A stretch of 64,000 nt of DNA from Deinococcus terrestris (GTDB taxonomy: Bacteria; Deinococcota; Deinococci; Deinococcales; Deinococcaceae), in NCBI RefSeq assembly GCF_009377345.1, contig NZ_WBSL01000002.1, positions 124,001-188,000 on the forward strand. The letters run 5' to 3'. This document shows, piece by piece, positions 51,153-60,430 of this stretch; position 1 is the stretch's first letter; every line of letters starts with the position of its first letter. The position numbers and the translations under genes were made by a program. The notes beneath the pieces were generated by a model. It made no database searches and was not told the DNA's origin. It saw nothing but the letters and a program-made list of their open reading frames with translations.

Positions 51153-52030
51153 CCAGCAGTCCCCGCCTCGGCGTCCTCGTGTCGCGCATCCGCGCGGAGG
51201 AGAAACTGCTGCTCGCGGAACTCGACCGCCGCCGGGTGGCCTATACCCGGATAGACGACGGCGACCTCGTGTTCGATCTGCGAGAGCGTGAGTTTCCTTG
51301 TGACACCGTGCTGGAACGGTCCATTTCCTACGGGCGGACCCTCTACACCCTGCGGGCGCTGGAAGCGCGGGGGGTGCACTGCGTGAATCCGGCGGCGGTC
51401 GTGGAGACGTGCGGGGACAAGTTTCGCACGACCCAGGCGCTGGAGGTGGCGGGCGTGCCCACCCCCCGGACCCTGATCGCCTTCACGCCGGAGGCCGCGT
51501 TGGAGGCGGTGGAACGGCTGGGCTATCCGGCGGTGCTCAAGCCCGTGGTGGGCTCGTGGGGCCGCCTGGTGTCCCGCGTGAACGACCGCGACGCGGCCGA
51601 GGCCGTGCTGGAGCACTTGCAAGTGCTGGGCTCATGGCAACAGCACATCTATTACGTGCAGGAGCACGTCCGCAAGCCGGGCCGCGACATCCGCGCCTTC
51701 GTGGTGGGCGACGAGCCGGTCGCGGCGATCTACCGCAGCTCAGCGCACTGGATCACGAACACGGCGCGGGGCGGGCAGGCGTCGAACTGCCCGCTAACGG
51801 GCGGCGTGGGCGAGCTGGCGCTGCGGGCGGCGCGGGCGGTGGGCGGCGGCATCCTGGCCGTAGACGTGCTGGAGACAGCGGACGGCGAGCTGCTCGTGAA
51901 CGAGGTCAACCACACGATGGAATTCCGCAACTCCATCGACACGACCGGGGTGGATATTCCGGGCGCGATGATTGACTACCTGCTCGCGCAGGCACGGGCG
52001 GCGGCCCCGGCCCCGGAGGCGGTGGCGTGA
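51149..52030 (+). CDS. lysX: Alpha-aminoadipate-LysW ligase
   Basis: A 293-aa ATP-grasp ligase attaching alpha-aminoadipate to LysW. The RimK-like fold shows the ATP-binding segment [20 protein letters not shown], the domain segment [20 protein letters not shown], and the late motif [23 protein letters not shown] 51149 overlaps the lysW stop. Its stop overlaps the lysY GTG in the same manner. Confidence 0.94.
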   Translation: MTSSPRLGVLVSRIRAEEKLLLAELDRRRVAYTRIDDGDLVFDLREREFPCDTVLERSISYGRTLYTLRALEARGVHCVNPAAVVETCGDKFRTTQALEVAGVPTPRTLIAFTPEAALEAVERLGYPAVLKPVVGSWGRLVSRVNDRDAAEAVLEHLQVLGSWQQHIYYVQEHVRKPGRDIRAFVVGDEPVAAIYRSSAHWITNTARGGQASNCPLTGGVGELALRAARAVGGGILAVDVLETADGELLVNEVNHTMEFRNSIDTTGVDIPGAMIDYLLAQARAAAPAPEAVA

Positions 52031-53058
52031 TCCGGGTCGCCATCGCGGGCGGCTCCGGTTACGTGGGCGGCGAGCTGCTGCGGCTGCTGCTGGGGCATCC
52101 GGAGGTGGAGGTCGTGGCGGTCACGTCCGAGCGCCGGGCCGGGCAGTACGTGGCGTCCACGCATCCCAACCTGCGGGGATGGACCGACCTGCGCTTCGTG
52201 CCGCTCGCGGAGTTGCCCGAGTGCGACGTGCTGTTCACGGCCCTGCCGCACGGGTACGCGGCGGAGCAGATTGAGCATCTTTCCACCCTCGCGCCCCGCC
52301 TGATTGACTGCTCGGCCGACTTCCGGCTGGACGACGCGGCGGCCTACCGCGAATGGTACGGGCGCGAACATCCGGCTCCCGAGTGGCTGGGACGCTTTGC
52401 CTATGGACTGCCAGAGGCGAACCGGGAGGCCATCCGCGAGGCGCGGTACGTCTCCGGCGTGGGGTGCAACGCGACCGCCGTGAACCTCGCGCTGCTGCCA
52501 CTGGTGCGGGCCGGGCTGCTGGACCCTGCGCGGCCCATCGTGGCCGACGTGAAGGTCGGCTCCTCGGAGGGCGGCGACCGGGCGAGCGAGTCCAGCCACC
52601 ACCCCGAGCGCTCCCACGTCGTGCGCTCCTTTGCGCCCACCGGCCACCGCCACACCGCCGAAGTGCGGCAGGTGCTGGGGGTGGACGCCGAACTGTCGGT
52701 CACGTCGGTGGAACTCGTGCGCGGAGCGCTGGCGACCGTCCACGCTTGGCTGCGCGAACCGCTGGAGGACCGCCAGCTCTGGAAGGTGTACCGCACGACC
52801 TACAGCGCCGAGCCGTTCGTCCGCATCGTCCATGAAAAGGGCGGCAACTACCGCCACCCCGAACCCAAGATTCTGGCGGGCACCAACGCCGCGGACGTGG
52901 GCTGGAGCGTGGACCCCCGCACGGGCCGCGTGGTTGCCCTCTGCGCCCTCGACAACCTGATGAAAGGCGCGGCGGGGACGGCGGTGCAGTGCCTGAACCT
53001 CATGCACGGCTGGCCGGAAATGACCGGGCTGCGGTTGATCGGGCTGCATCCGGTGTGA
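52027..53058 (+). CDS. lysY: LysW-aminoadipyl-6-phosphate reductase
   Basis: A 343-aa NADPH-dependent reductase of the ArgC family that reduces the LysW-bound acyl phosphate to the semialdehyde. The Rossmann motif is [16 protein letters not shown], the catalytic Cys is in [15 protein letters not shown], and [20 protein letters not shown] is the family basic segment. GTG 52027 overlaps lysX. The gap before lysZ is 85 nt and contains a small hairpin. Confidence 0.93.
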   Translation: MIRVAIAGGSGYVGGELLRLLLGHPEVEVVAVTSERRAGQYVASTHPNLRGWTDLRFVPLAELPECDVLFTALPHGYAAEQIEHLSTLAPRLIDCSADFRLDDAAAYREWYGREHPAPEWLGRFAYGLPEANREAIREARYVSGVGCNATAVNLALLPLVRAGLLDPARPIVADVKVGSSEGGDRASESSHHPERSHVVRSFAPTGHRHTAEVRQVLGVDAELSVTSVELVRGALATVHAWLREPLEDRQLWKVYRTTYSAEPFVRIVHEKGGNYRHPEPKILAGTNAADVGWSVDPRTGRVVALCALDNLMKGAAGTAVQCLNLMHGWPEMTGLRLIGLHPV

Positions 53059-53143
53059 GTGCAAGCCAGCCGATCTGATTACCCCTCACCCCTGACCTCG
53101 CTAGGCCCTCTTTCCGCAGAGGGTGAAAGGACTTTTCCCTCTC

Positions 53144-53983
53144 ATGACTCCCTCCTCCCTCGTCATCAAGATCGGCGGCGCCGAAGGCATGGACCAGCAG
53201 GCGCTGTGCCACGACCTCGCCGCGCAGTGGCACTCGGGCCGCTCCCTCGTCGTCGTGCACGGCGGATCGGCGGAAACGGACGCCCTGGCCGCCGCGCTGG
53301 GCCACCCCTCACGCACGCTGACGGCCCCCTCCGGCCACGTGAGCCGCTACACCGACCGCCGCACGCTGGAGATTTTTGCGATGGCGACCGCCCGCGTAAA
53401 CCGCCTGCTGGTCGAAACCTTGCAGGGCCTCGGCGTGAACGCGCTGGGCCTCAGCGGGGCGGACGGCCGCCTGCTGCGGGCGCGGCGCAAGGAGGTGCAG
53501 CGCAGCGTGGAGGGGGGCCGGGTGCGCCTGGTGCGCGACGACTGGACGGGTACGGTGACGGCGGCGAACGGCGAGTTGCTGCGCCTGCTGCTGGACGCTG
53601 GATACCTCCCGGTGATCGCGCCGCTGGCGATCAGTGACCGGGGCGAACTCCTCAACGTGGACGGGGACCGGGCGGCGGCGGCCGTCGCGGGGGCGGTGGG
53701 GGCCGGAACGCTGCTGCTGCTCAGCAACGTGCCCGGACTGCTGCGCTCCTACCCCGACGAGGGCAGCCTGGTCGGGCACGTCCCCGCCCACGGGGTCGAG
53801 GAGGCGCTGGGCTGGGCGCAAGGCCGCATGAAGCGCAAGGTGCTGGGCGCGGGTGAGGCTCTGACGGCAGGCGTGCCCACCGTCGTGATCGGGGATGGCC
53901 GCCGGGCTGCACCTGTTGGCGACGCGCTCGCCGGGCACGGCACCGTGCTGGGCACGCCACTCGCCGGGGCGGGGCCCGCATGA
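53144..53983 (+). CDS. lysZ: LysW-aminoadipate kinase
   Basis: A 279-aa amino-acid kinase of the ArgB type that phosphorylates the delta-carboxyl of LysW-bound aminoadipate. Motifs are LVIKIGGAEGM, SLVVVHGGSAETDALA, LVETLQGLGVNALGLSGADG, NVDGDRAAAAVAGAVGA and GRMKRKVLGAGEAL. ATG 53144 is chosen over GTG 53123 because the fold begins at SSLVIKIGG. The ribosome-binding site (AAAGGA) is rather distant. The stop overlaps the lysJ start (ATGA). Confidence 0.92.
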   Translation: MTPSSLVIKIGGAEGMDQQALCHDLAAQWHSGRSLVVVHGGSAETDALAAALGHPSRTLTAPSGHVSRYTDRRTLEIFAMATARVNRLLVETLQGLGVNALGLSGADGRLLRARRKEVQRSVEGGRVRLVRDDWTGTVTAANGELLRLLLDAGYLPVIAPLAISDRGELLNVDGDRAAAAVAGAVGAGTLLLLSNVPGLLRSYPDEGSLVGHVPAHGVEEALGWAQGRMKRKVLGAGEALTAGVPTVVIGDGRRAAPVGDALAGHGTVLGTPLAGAGPA

Positions 53984-55146
53984 CCGTCACCCTGGACCCC
54001 CGCACGCTGGAAGCCCGGCACGGCACGGGCGTCTATGCCAAGCGGCCCCTCACGCTGGTGCGCGGGCAGGAGGCGACCCTCTGGGACGACGCGGGCCGGG
54101 CTTACCTCGACTGCGCCTCCGGGCAAGGGGTGGCGAACGTGGGGCACAGTCACCCCCGCGTGGTGGCCGCTGTGCAGACGCAGGCCGCCACGCTGGTGAC
54201 CTGTCAGGAAGCCGTGCACAACGACGTGCGGGCGGTCTACCTCTCCGAACTGGCCGGGGTGCTGCCCGCCGGGCTGGACCGAATCTTCCTGTGCAACTCC
54301 GGCGCGGAGGCCGTGGAGGCGGCCATCAAGTTCGCCCGCGCGAGCACCGGGCGCCCCGGCGTCGTCGCGGCGATGCGGGGCTTTCACGGGCGCACGCTGG
54401 GCGCACTCAGCGCGACCTGGGAGGCCCACTACCGCGAGCCTTTCGCGCCGCTGGTGCCGGAGTTCGGGCACGTCCCCTACGGCAATCTGGCGGCGCTGGA
54501 GGCGGCGATCACCGACACGACCGCCGCCGTCCTGCTGGAAGTCGTGCAGGGCGAGGGTGGGGTGCGGCCCGCCTCCGAGGAGTTCCTGCGCGGGGCCCAG
54601 CGGCTGTGCCGGGAGCGCGGCGCCCTGCTGCTGACTGACGAGGTGCAGACCGGCTTCGGGCGCACCGGGCGGATGTTCGCCTGCGAGCACACTGGGCTGG
54701 AACCCGACCTCCTGATTCTGGGCAAGGCCATCGCGGGCGGCGTGCCGATGGGGGCGGTGGCCCTCGGCCCGCGCGTGGCGCAGATGACGCCCGGTACCCA
54801 CGGCTCGACCTTCGGGGGCAATCCGCTGGCGTGCGCGGCGGCGCGGGCGGTGCTGGACATCCTGCGCGAGGAGAATCTGCCCGCCGAGGCTGCCCGAAAG
54901 GGTGAGTGGCTGATAGACCGGCTCCGGGCGCTCCCCCACCGCCGCATCCGCGAGGTGCGCGGGCGGGGCCTGATGGTCGGGCTGGAACTGCGCGACCGGG
55001 TGGCGCCCCACCTGGCCGCCCTTCAGGAGCGCGGCGTCCTCGCCCTCCCCGCCGGGCCGAGCGTGCTGCGGCTGCTGCCCCCGCTGGTGATCTCGGACGC
55101 CGAGCTGGAACAGGTCGTGCAGGCGGTGGACGAGGTGCTGGCGTGA
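53980..55146 (+). CDS. lysJ: LysW-aminoadipate semialdehyde aminotransferase
   Basis: A 388-aa class-III PLP aminotransferase transferring an amino group from glutamate to give LysW-lysine. The substrate region is CNSGAEAVEAAIKFARASTG, and GFHGRTLGALSATW is also conserved. The PLP Asp is in LLTDEVQTGFGRTGRMF, and the Schiff-base Lys is in LILGKAIAGGVPMGA. It overlaps lysZ upstream and lysK downstream by 4 nt each. Confidence 0.93.
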   Translation: MTVTLDPRTLEARHGTGVYAKRPLTLVRGQEATLWDDAGRAYLDCASGQGVANVGHSHPRVVAAVQTQAATLVTCQEAVHNDVRAVYLSELAGVLPAGLDRIFLCNSGAEAVEAAIKFARASTGRPGVVAAMRGFHGRTLGALSATWEAHYREPFAPLVPEFGHVPYGNLAALEAAITDTTAAVLLEVVQGEGGVRPASEEFLRGAQRLCRERGALLLTDEVQTGFGRTGRMFACEHTGLEPDLLILGKAIAGGVPMGAVALGPRVAQMTPGTHGSTFGGNPLACAAARAVLDILREENLPAEAARKGEWLIDRLRALPHRRIREVRGRGLMVGLELRDRVAPHLAALQERGVLALPAGPSVLRLLPPLVISDAELEQVVQAVDEVLA

Positions 55147-56219
55147 CACTCGCTCCTGTCCTCACCGCCGAGGAAGCCCTTGTCCACGGCCTCGTCGCCA
55201 TTCCCAGCCTCTCCGGGCAGGAGGGGGACGCCGTGGGCTGGTTGGTGGAGAGGATGACGGAACTGGGCCTGACCTCCTCTACAGACGGCGCTGGAAACGC
55301 GGTCGGCGTGCTGGGCCACGGCTCGCCGCAGACCGTCCTGCTGGGCCACATCGACACCGTGCCCGGCGACCTTCCGGTGAGGGTCGAGGACGGCGTGCTG
55401 CATGGCCGGGGCGCGGTGGACGCCAAGGGAGCGCTCGCCGCCTTCGTGAGCGCGGCGGCGCGGCTGGCCCGGCGGGATGACGTGCGCGGCCAGGTCGTCG
55501 TCGTGGGCTGCGTGGAGGAGGAGGCGTCCTCCAGCAAGGGAGCGCACCACGCGCTGGCCGAGTACGCCCCGGACTTCTGCATCGTGGGCGAGCCCAGCGA
55601 CTGGCGGCGGGTCACCCTGGGGTATAAGGGGTCGCTGCGGCTGCGGGCGCGGCTCGCGGTGCCCTGTGGACACTCCGCCCACCAGCGGCGCACGGCGGCA
55701 GAGACGATGGTGGCCTTCTGGCGGCGGGTGGAGGGCTGGGCCTCGGACCTCACCGGGCACGAGCCCCGCGTCTTTGACCAGCTTCAGCCCACGCTGCTGC
55801 ACCTGAACACCGCCAGCGACGGCCGGACCGAGACGTCGGTCGCGGAACTGCACCTGCGGCTGCCCCCCGCGCACCCACCCGGCCCGGTACTGGAGGGCCT
55901 GCGCGGACTGGCGGCCGACCTCCCCGCCCTCACGCTGGAGGTGCTGGGGCAGTGCCCCGCCTTTCAAACCGACCGCACCTCGCCCCTGGTCCGCACCTTC
56001 ACCCGCGCGATCCGGGCGCAGGGGGAGCAGCCGGGGCTGGTGCTTAAGACGGGCACGGCCGACCTGAACGTGGTCGGCCCGGTGTGGGGCTGCCCGGTGG
56101 TCGCCTATGGGCCGGGCGACGCGGCGCTCGACCACACGCCACACGAACGCCTCTGCCTCGCGGAGTACGGGCGGGCAGTGGACGTGCTTGAATCCGTCCT
56201 GGCCGAACTGCACCGCTGA
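55143..56219 (+). CDS. lysK: LysW-lysine hydrolase
   Basis: A 358-aa M20-type metallohydrolase releasing lysine from LysW in the last step. Metal ligands are His in VLLGHIDTVPGD, Asp in LHGRGAVDAKGALAAF and the catalytic Glu pair in GCVEEEASSSKGA. A dimerisation segment GYKGSLRLRARLAVPCGHSA follows. GTG 55143 overlaps lysJ. It is the last gene of the operon, and no clear terminator is seen before the convergent response regulator. Confidence 0.92.
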   Translation: MTLAPVLTAEEALVHGLVAIPSLSGQEGDAVGWLVERMTELGLTSSTDGAGNAVGVLGHGSPQTVLLGHIDTVPGDLPVRVEDGVLHGRGAVDAKGALAAFVSAAARLARRDDVRGQVVVVGCVEEEASSSKGAHHALAEYAPDFCIVGEPSDWRRVTLGYKGSLRLRARLAVPCGHSAHQRRTAAETMVAFWRRVEGWASDLTGHEPRVFDQLQPTLLHLNTASDGRTETSVAELHLRLPPAHPPGPVLEGLRGLAADLPALTLEVLGQCPAFQTDRTSPLVRTFTRAIRAQGEQPGLVLKTGTADLNVVGPVWGCPVVAYGPGDAALDHTPHERLCLAEYGRAVDVLESVLAELHR

Positions 56220-56223
56220 TGGG

Positions 56224-56670
56224 TCAGGGCCGCTCCTTGGGCGACAGCGCCGCCGTGGCGAACCAGAAGGTCCCGAAGGACTTGATCACGTCCACGAACT
56301 CGCTGATGGTGACCGGCTTGGGGATGTAGGCGTTGGCGTGGAGGTTGTACGACCGCCAGATGTCGCCCTCGGCGCGGGAGGTCGTCAGGACCACCACCGG
56401 GATATTCCGCAGCGCGTCGTCGACCTTCAGCACGTCAAGGACTTCCAGCCCACCCATGCGCGGCATGTTCAGGTCGAGCAAGATCACGTCGGGCGTGGCG
56501 GTCCCCGCGTAGGGACCCTCGCGCCGCAAGAAGGCCAGCGCGTCGACCCCGTCGCGGGCGATATGCAGGCGGTGGGGAAAGTGGGCCTCTTCAAAGGCCT
56601 CTTCCGTGAGCAGAATGTCGGCCGGGTTGTCCTCGACCAGCAGGATCTCGATGGGCTTGGTGGACGTCAT
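56224..56670 (-). CDS. Single-domain response regulator (Rcp1-like)
   Basis: A 148-aa CheY-like receiver without an output domain. ILLVEDNPADILLTEEAFEE carries the acidic pair, and LDLNMPRMGG follows the phospho-acceptor region VILLDLN. The switch Thr is in VVVLTTSRAEGD and the Lys in AYIPKPVTISEF. The VEDNPAD form and length match the Rcp1 type that partners bacteriophytochromes or hybrid kinases. No kinase gene is adjacent. Start ATG 56670 has only a weak ribosome-binding site; an earlier in-frame start is possible. Confidence 0.82.
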   Translation of the reverse strand: MTSTKPIEILLVEDNPADILLTEEAFEEAHFPHRLHIARDGVDALAFLRREGPYAGTATPDVILLDLNMPRMGGLEVLDVLKVDDALRNIPVVVLTTSRAEGDIWRSYNLHANAYIPKPVTISEFVDVIKSFGTFWFATAALSPKERP

Positions 56671-57022
56671 GGGGCAGGCGGACTCCTGGGGGCAGAAACT
56701 GAGCGAGGCTGAGGGAAGCACCCCCGGCACCCGGACGCTTGAAAATACGCCAAAAATAGTGAGCGCTCAGTGCCCATCGGTGCCCATTGCATGAAGCCTG
56801 CCTTTAGAAGTGGCCGCGTCCGACGGGGGAAACGGCCCCTGGTGGGGCAATCCTCTCCCGGAACTGGTGCTGACGGCGCCGCCGAGACATGACTGTCCCA
56901 GGCGCCACCCCCCCCTTCCTGTCAGGGAAGTGGAGTGGAGAGGCGCCTGCTCATGACCTGCTCCCGAACTTGCGACGATTGCCGGGCACCACCCGGAATG
57001 ACCTTGCCAGAGCTGGCAGCGG
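56671..57022. other. Intergenic region without a gene
   Basis: About 350 bases between two minus-strand genes. I see no convincing coding frame. A short tandem direct repeat (GTGCCCAT twice, about 10-bp period) occurs near 56770-56790 upstream of the response regulator; its meaning is unknown. Confidence 0.5.
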
Positions 57023-58732
<1,710 letters not shown>

Positions 58733-58850
58733 GAGAAACCTCCGGGGGAGAGCCGGGCCACCTGCCCCCGAGGCCGGGAGACGGGCAGCCCGAGCGTGAA
58801 TTGTGCGTGCCCCGAGTGTAGGGCATGGGGCGTCTGCGGCAAAGACGCGG

Positions 58851-58876
58851 CGTTGCTCGTCACGTGACGAGCAACG
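58851..58876. promoter_or_regulatory. Perfect 26-bp palindrome, candidate operator
   Basis: The half CGTTGCTCGTCAC (58851-58863) is followed directly by its exact reverse complement. It sits in the 398-bp divergent intergenic region, 119 nt from the acyl-CoA synthetase start. The uninterrupted two-fold symmetry suits a dimeric regulator such as TetR-type repressors of fatty-acid genes. No such regulator is in the window. The rest of the region shows no gene. Confidence 0.65.
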
Positions 58877-59130
58877 GTATGGTTCCGTGCAGATGGCTTC
58901 CGGATCATTGCGGCACCTGACGATGCCACGTCGCTGCGGGGCGTCCATCCCTCCCCTGGCCTGCTCCCTCTGCGGCGCAGCCCTGCAAGTCCAGTTGGAG
59001 GGCACCGTTCTTCGGTCACGGGTCCTCCGGCCCGCGTCTCACGGGCTTGTCCAGAAGGGGGTGCGGGCAGGAACGTCCGTACCTCCCCTGCCGCCTGGAC
59101 CCCGTAGGCTGAAGCGCAGGAGGTTCACCC

Positions 59131-60420
59131 ATGTCCCAGCCCCCTACCCTTACCCCTGAGACGCTCCACGAAACCCTCTTTACCGTCGAGGCCACCCCCT
59201 TCAAGTTCGGTCCCGGCGCGGCCGATGATGCGGGCTGGGAGGCGGCCCGGCTGGGAATGCGCCGCGCTTTCGTGGTGCTGGACCCGGCGCTGGCGCACAG
59301 CGGGGCAGTGGAGCGCGTGCTGGAGAGCCTGCGCGGAGCCGGGGTGGAAGTCGTCCTCTATACCGATGTGCGGGTCGAACCGGACCTCCCCAGCCTGGAG
59401 CGGGCGGGGGCGGCGGCACGGGAAGCGGGGGCTGACGGCTTCGTGGGACTGGGGGGCGGCTCGACCCTCGACACGGCGAAAGTCGCCAACCTGCTCGCCA
59501 CCCACGGCGGCGCGGTGATGGACTGGGTGAATGCCCCGGTGGGTGGGGGCCGGACCGTGCCGGGGCCGCTGCGCCCGCTGCTGGCGATTCCCACGACGGC
59601 GGGGTCGGGGTCGGAGGCGACCACGGTGGCGATCCTCGACCTGCCGGAGCTGGGGATCAAGAGCGGCATCAGCCACAGGTATCTGCGGCCCGCGCAGGCG
59701 CTGGTGGACCCCGAACTCACCCGCACGGCCCCGGCAGGCGTGATTGCCTCGGCGGGGCTGGATGTGGTGTGCCACGCGGCCGAGAGCCTGCTGAGCCGCC
59801 CTTACACCTCGCGTCCCCGGCCGGAGTCGCCCGCCGCCCGCCCCCCCTACCAGGGCAGCAATCCGGTCGCGGACGTGTGGTCGGCGCAGGCGCTGCGCTT
59901 GGGCGGCGAGTACCTGCGCCGGGCGGTGGCCGACCCCGACGACCTGGAGGCGAGAGGCTTCATGATGCTCTCCGCGACGATGGCGGGGGTGGGGTTCGGG
60001 TCGGCGGGGGTGCATCTTCCGCATGCCTGCGCGTACCCCATTGCGGGGCTGCGGCACACCTACCGGGCAGCCGGGTATCCGCAGGACCACGCTTTCGTGC
60101 CGCACGGCTACAGCGTGATCGTGACCGCGCCCGCTGCCTTCCGCTTCACCTTCGCGGCGGACCCGGAGAAGCATGTGCGGGCCGCCTCCCTGCTGACTGG
60201 GCGCGAGTACACCCCGGATGATGAGGACGCCCTGCCGAACGCATTGTGGGACCTAATGCGCGACGTGGGGGCGCCCACCACCCTGACCGAACTGGGGTAC
60301 GGCGAGGCCGACCTGCCCGCCCTGGTGGAGGGGGCCTTGAAACAGCAGCGGCTCCTAGCGGTGGCCCCCCGCACGCCGAGCGCCGCCGACCTGGAGGCCA
60401 TTCTGCGGGCGTCGTTGTAG
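59131..60420 (+). CDS. Iron-containing alcohol dehydrogenase, ADHFE1/HOT-like
   Basis: A 429-aa group-III alcohol-dehydrogenase fold. NAD-binding GLGGGSTLDTAKVANLLA and PTTAGSGSEATTVAILDLPE are conserved. Metal-binding segments include SAGLDVVCHAAESLLSR and HLPHACAYPIAG plus HGYSVIVTAP. The insertion PYQGSNPVADVWSAQALRLG is characteristic of hydroxyacid-oxoacid transhydrogenase (ADHFE1), which interconverts gamma-hydroxybutyrate or similar hydroxyacids and 2-oxoglutarate. The actual substrate is inferred. GGAGG lies close before ATG 59131. It is divergent from the acyl-CoA synthetase. Confidence 0.85.
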   Translation: MSQPPTLTPETLHETLFTVEATPFKFGPGAADDAGWEAARLGMRRAFVVLDPALAHSGAVERVLESLRGAGVEVVLYTDVRVEPDLPSLERAGAAAREAGADGFVGLGGGSTLDTAKVANLLATHGGAVMDWVNAPVGGGRTVPGPLRPLLAIPTTAGSGSEATTVAILDLPELGIKSGISHRYLRPAQALVDPELTRTAPAGVIASAGLDVVCHAAESLLSRPYTSRPRPESPAARPPYQGSNPVADVWSAQALRLGGEYLRRAVADPDDLEARGFMMLSATMAGVGFGSAGVHLPHACAYPIAGLRHTYRAAGYPQDHAFVPHGYSVIVTAPAAFRFTFAADPEKHVRAASLLTGREYTPDDEDALPNALWDLMRDVGAPTTLTELGYGEADLPALVEGALKQQRLLAVAPRTPSAADLEAILRASL

Positions 60421-60430
60421 CCACACCCTG

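Noticed and set aside
56767..56795. Tandem GTGCCCAT repeat upstream of the response regulator as a second SARP-type site.
   Set aside because: The repeat period is about 10 rather than 11 bp, it has no suitably placed -10, and the sequence is unrelated to the island motif.
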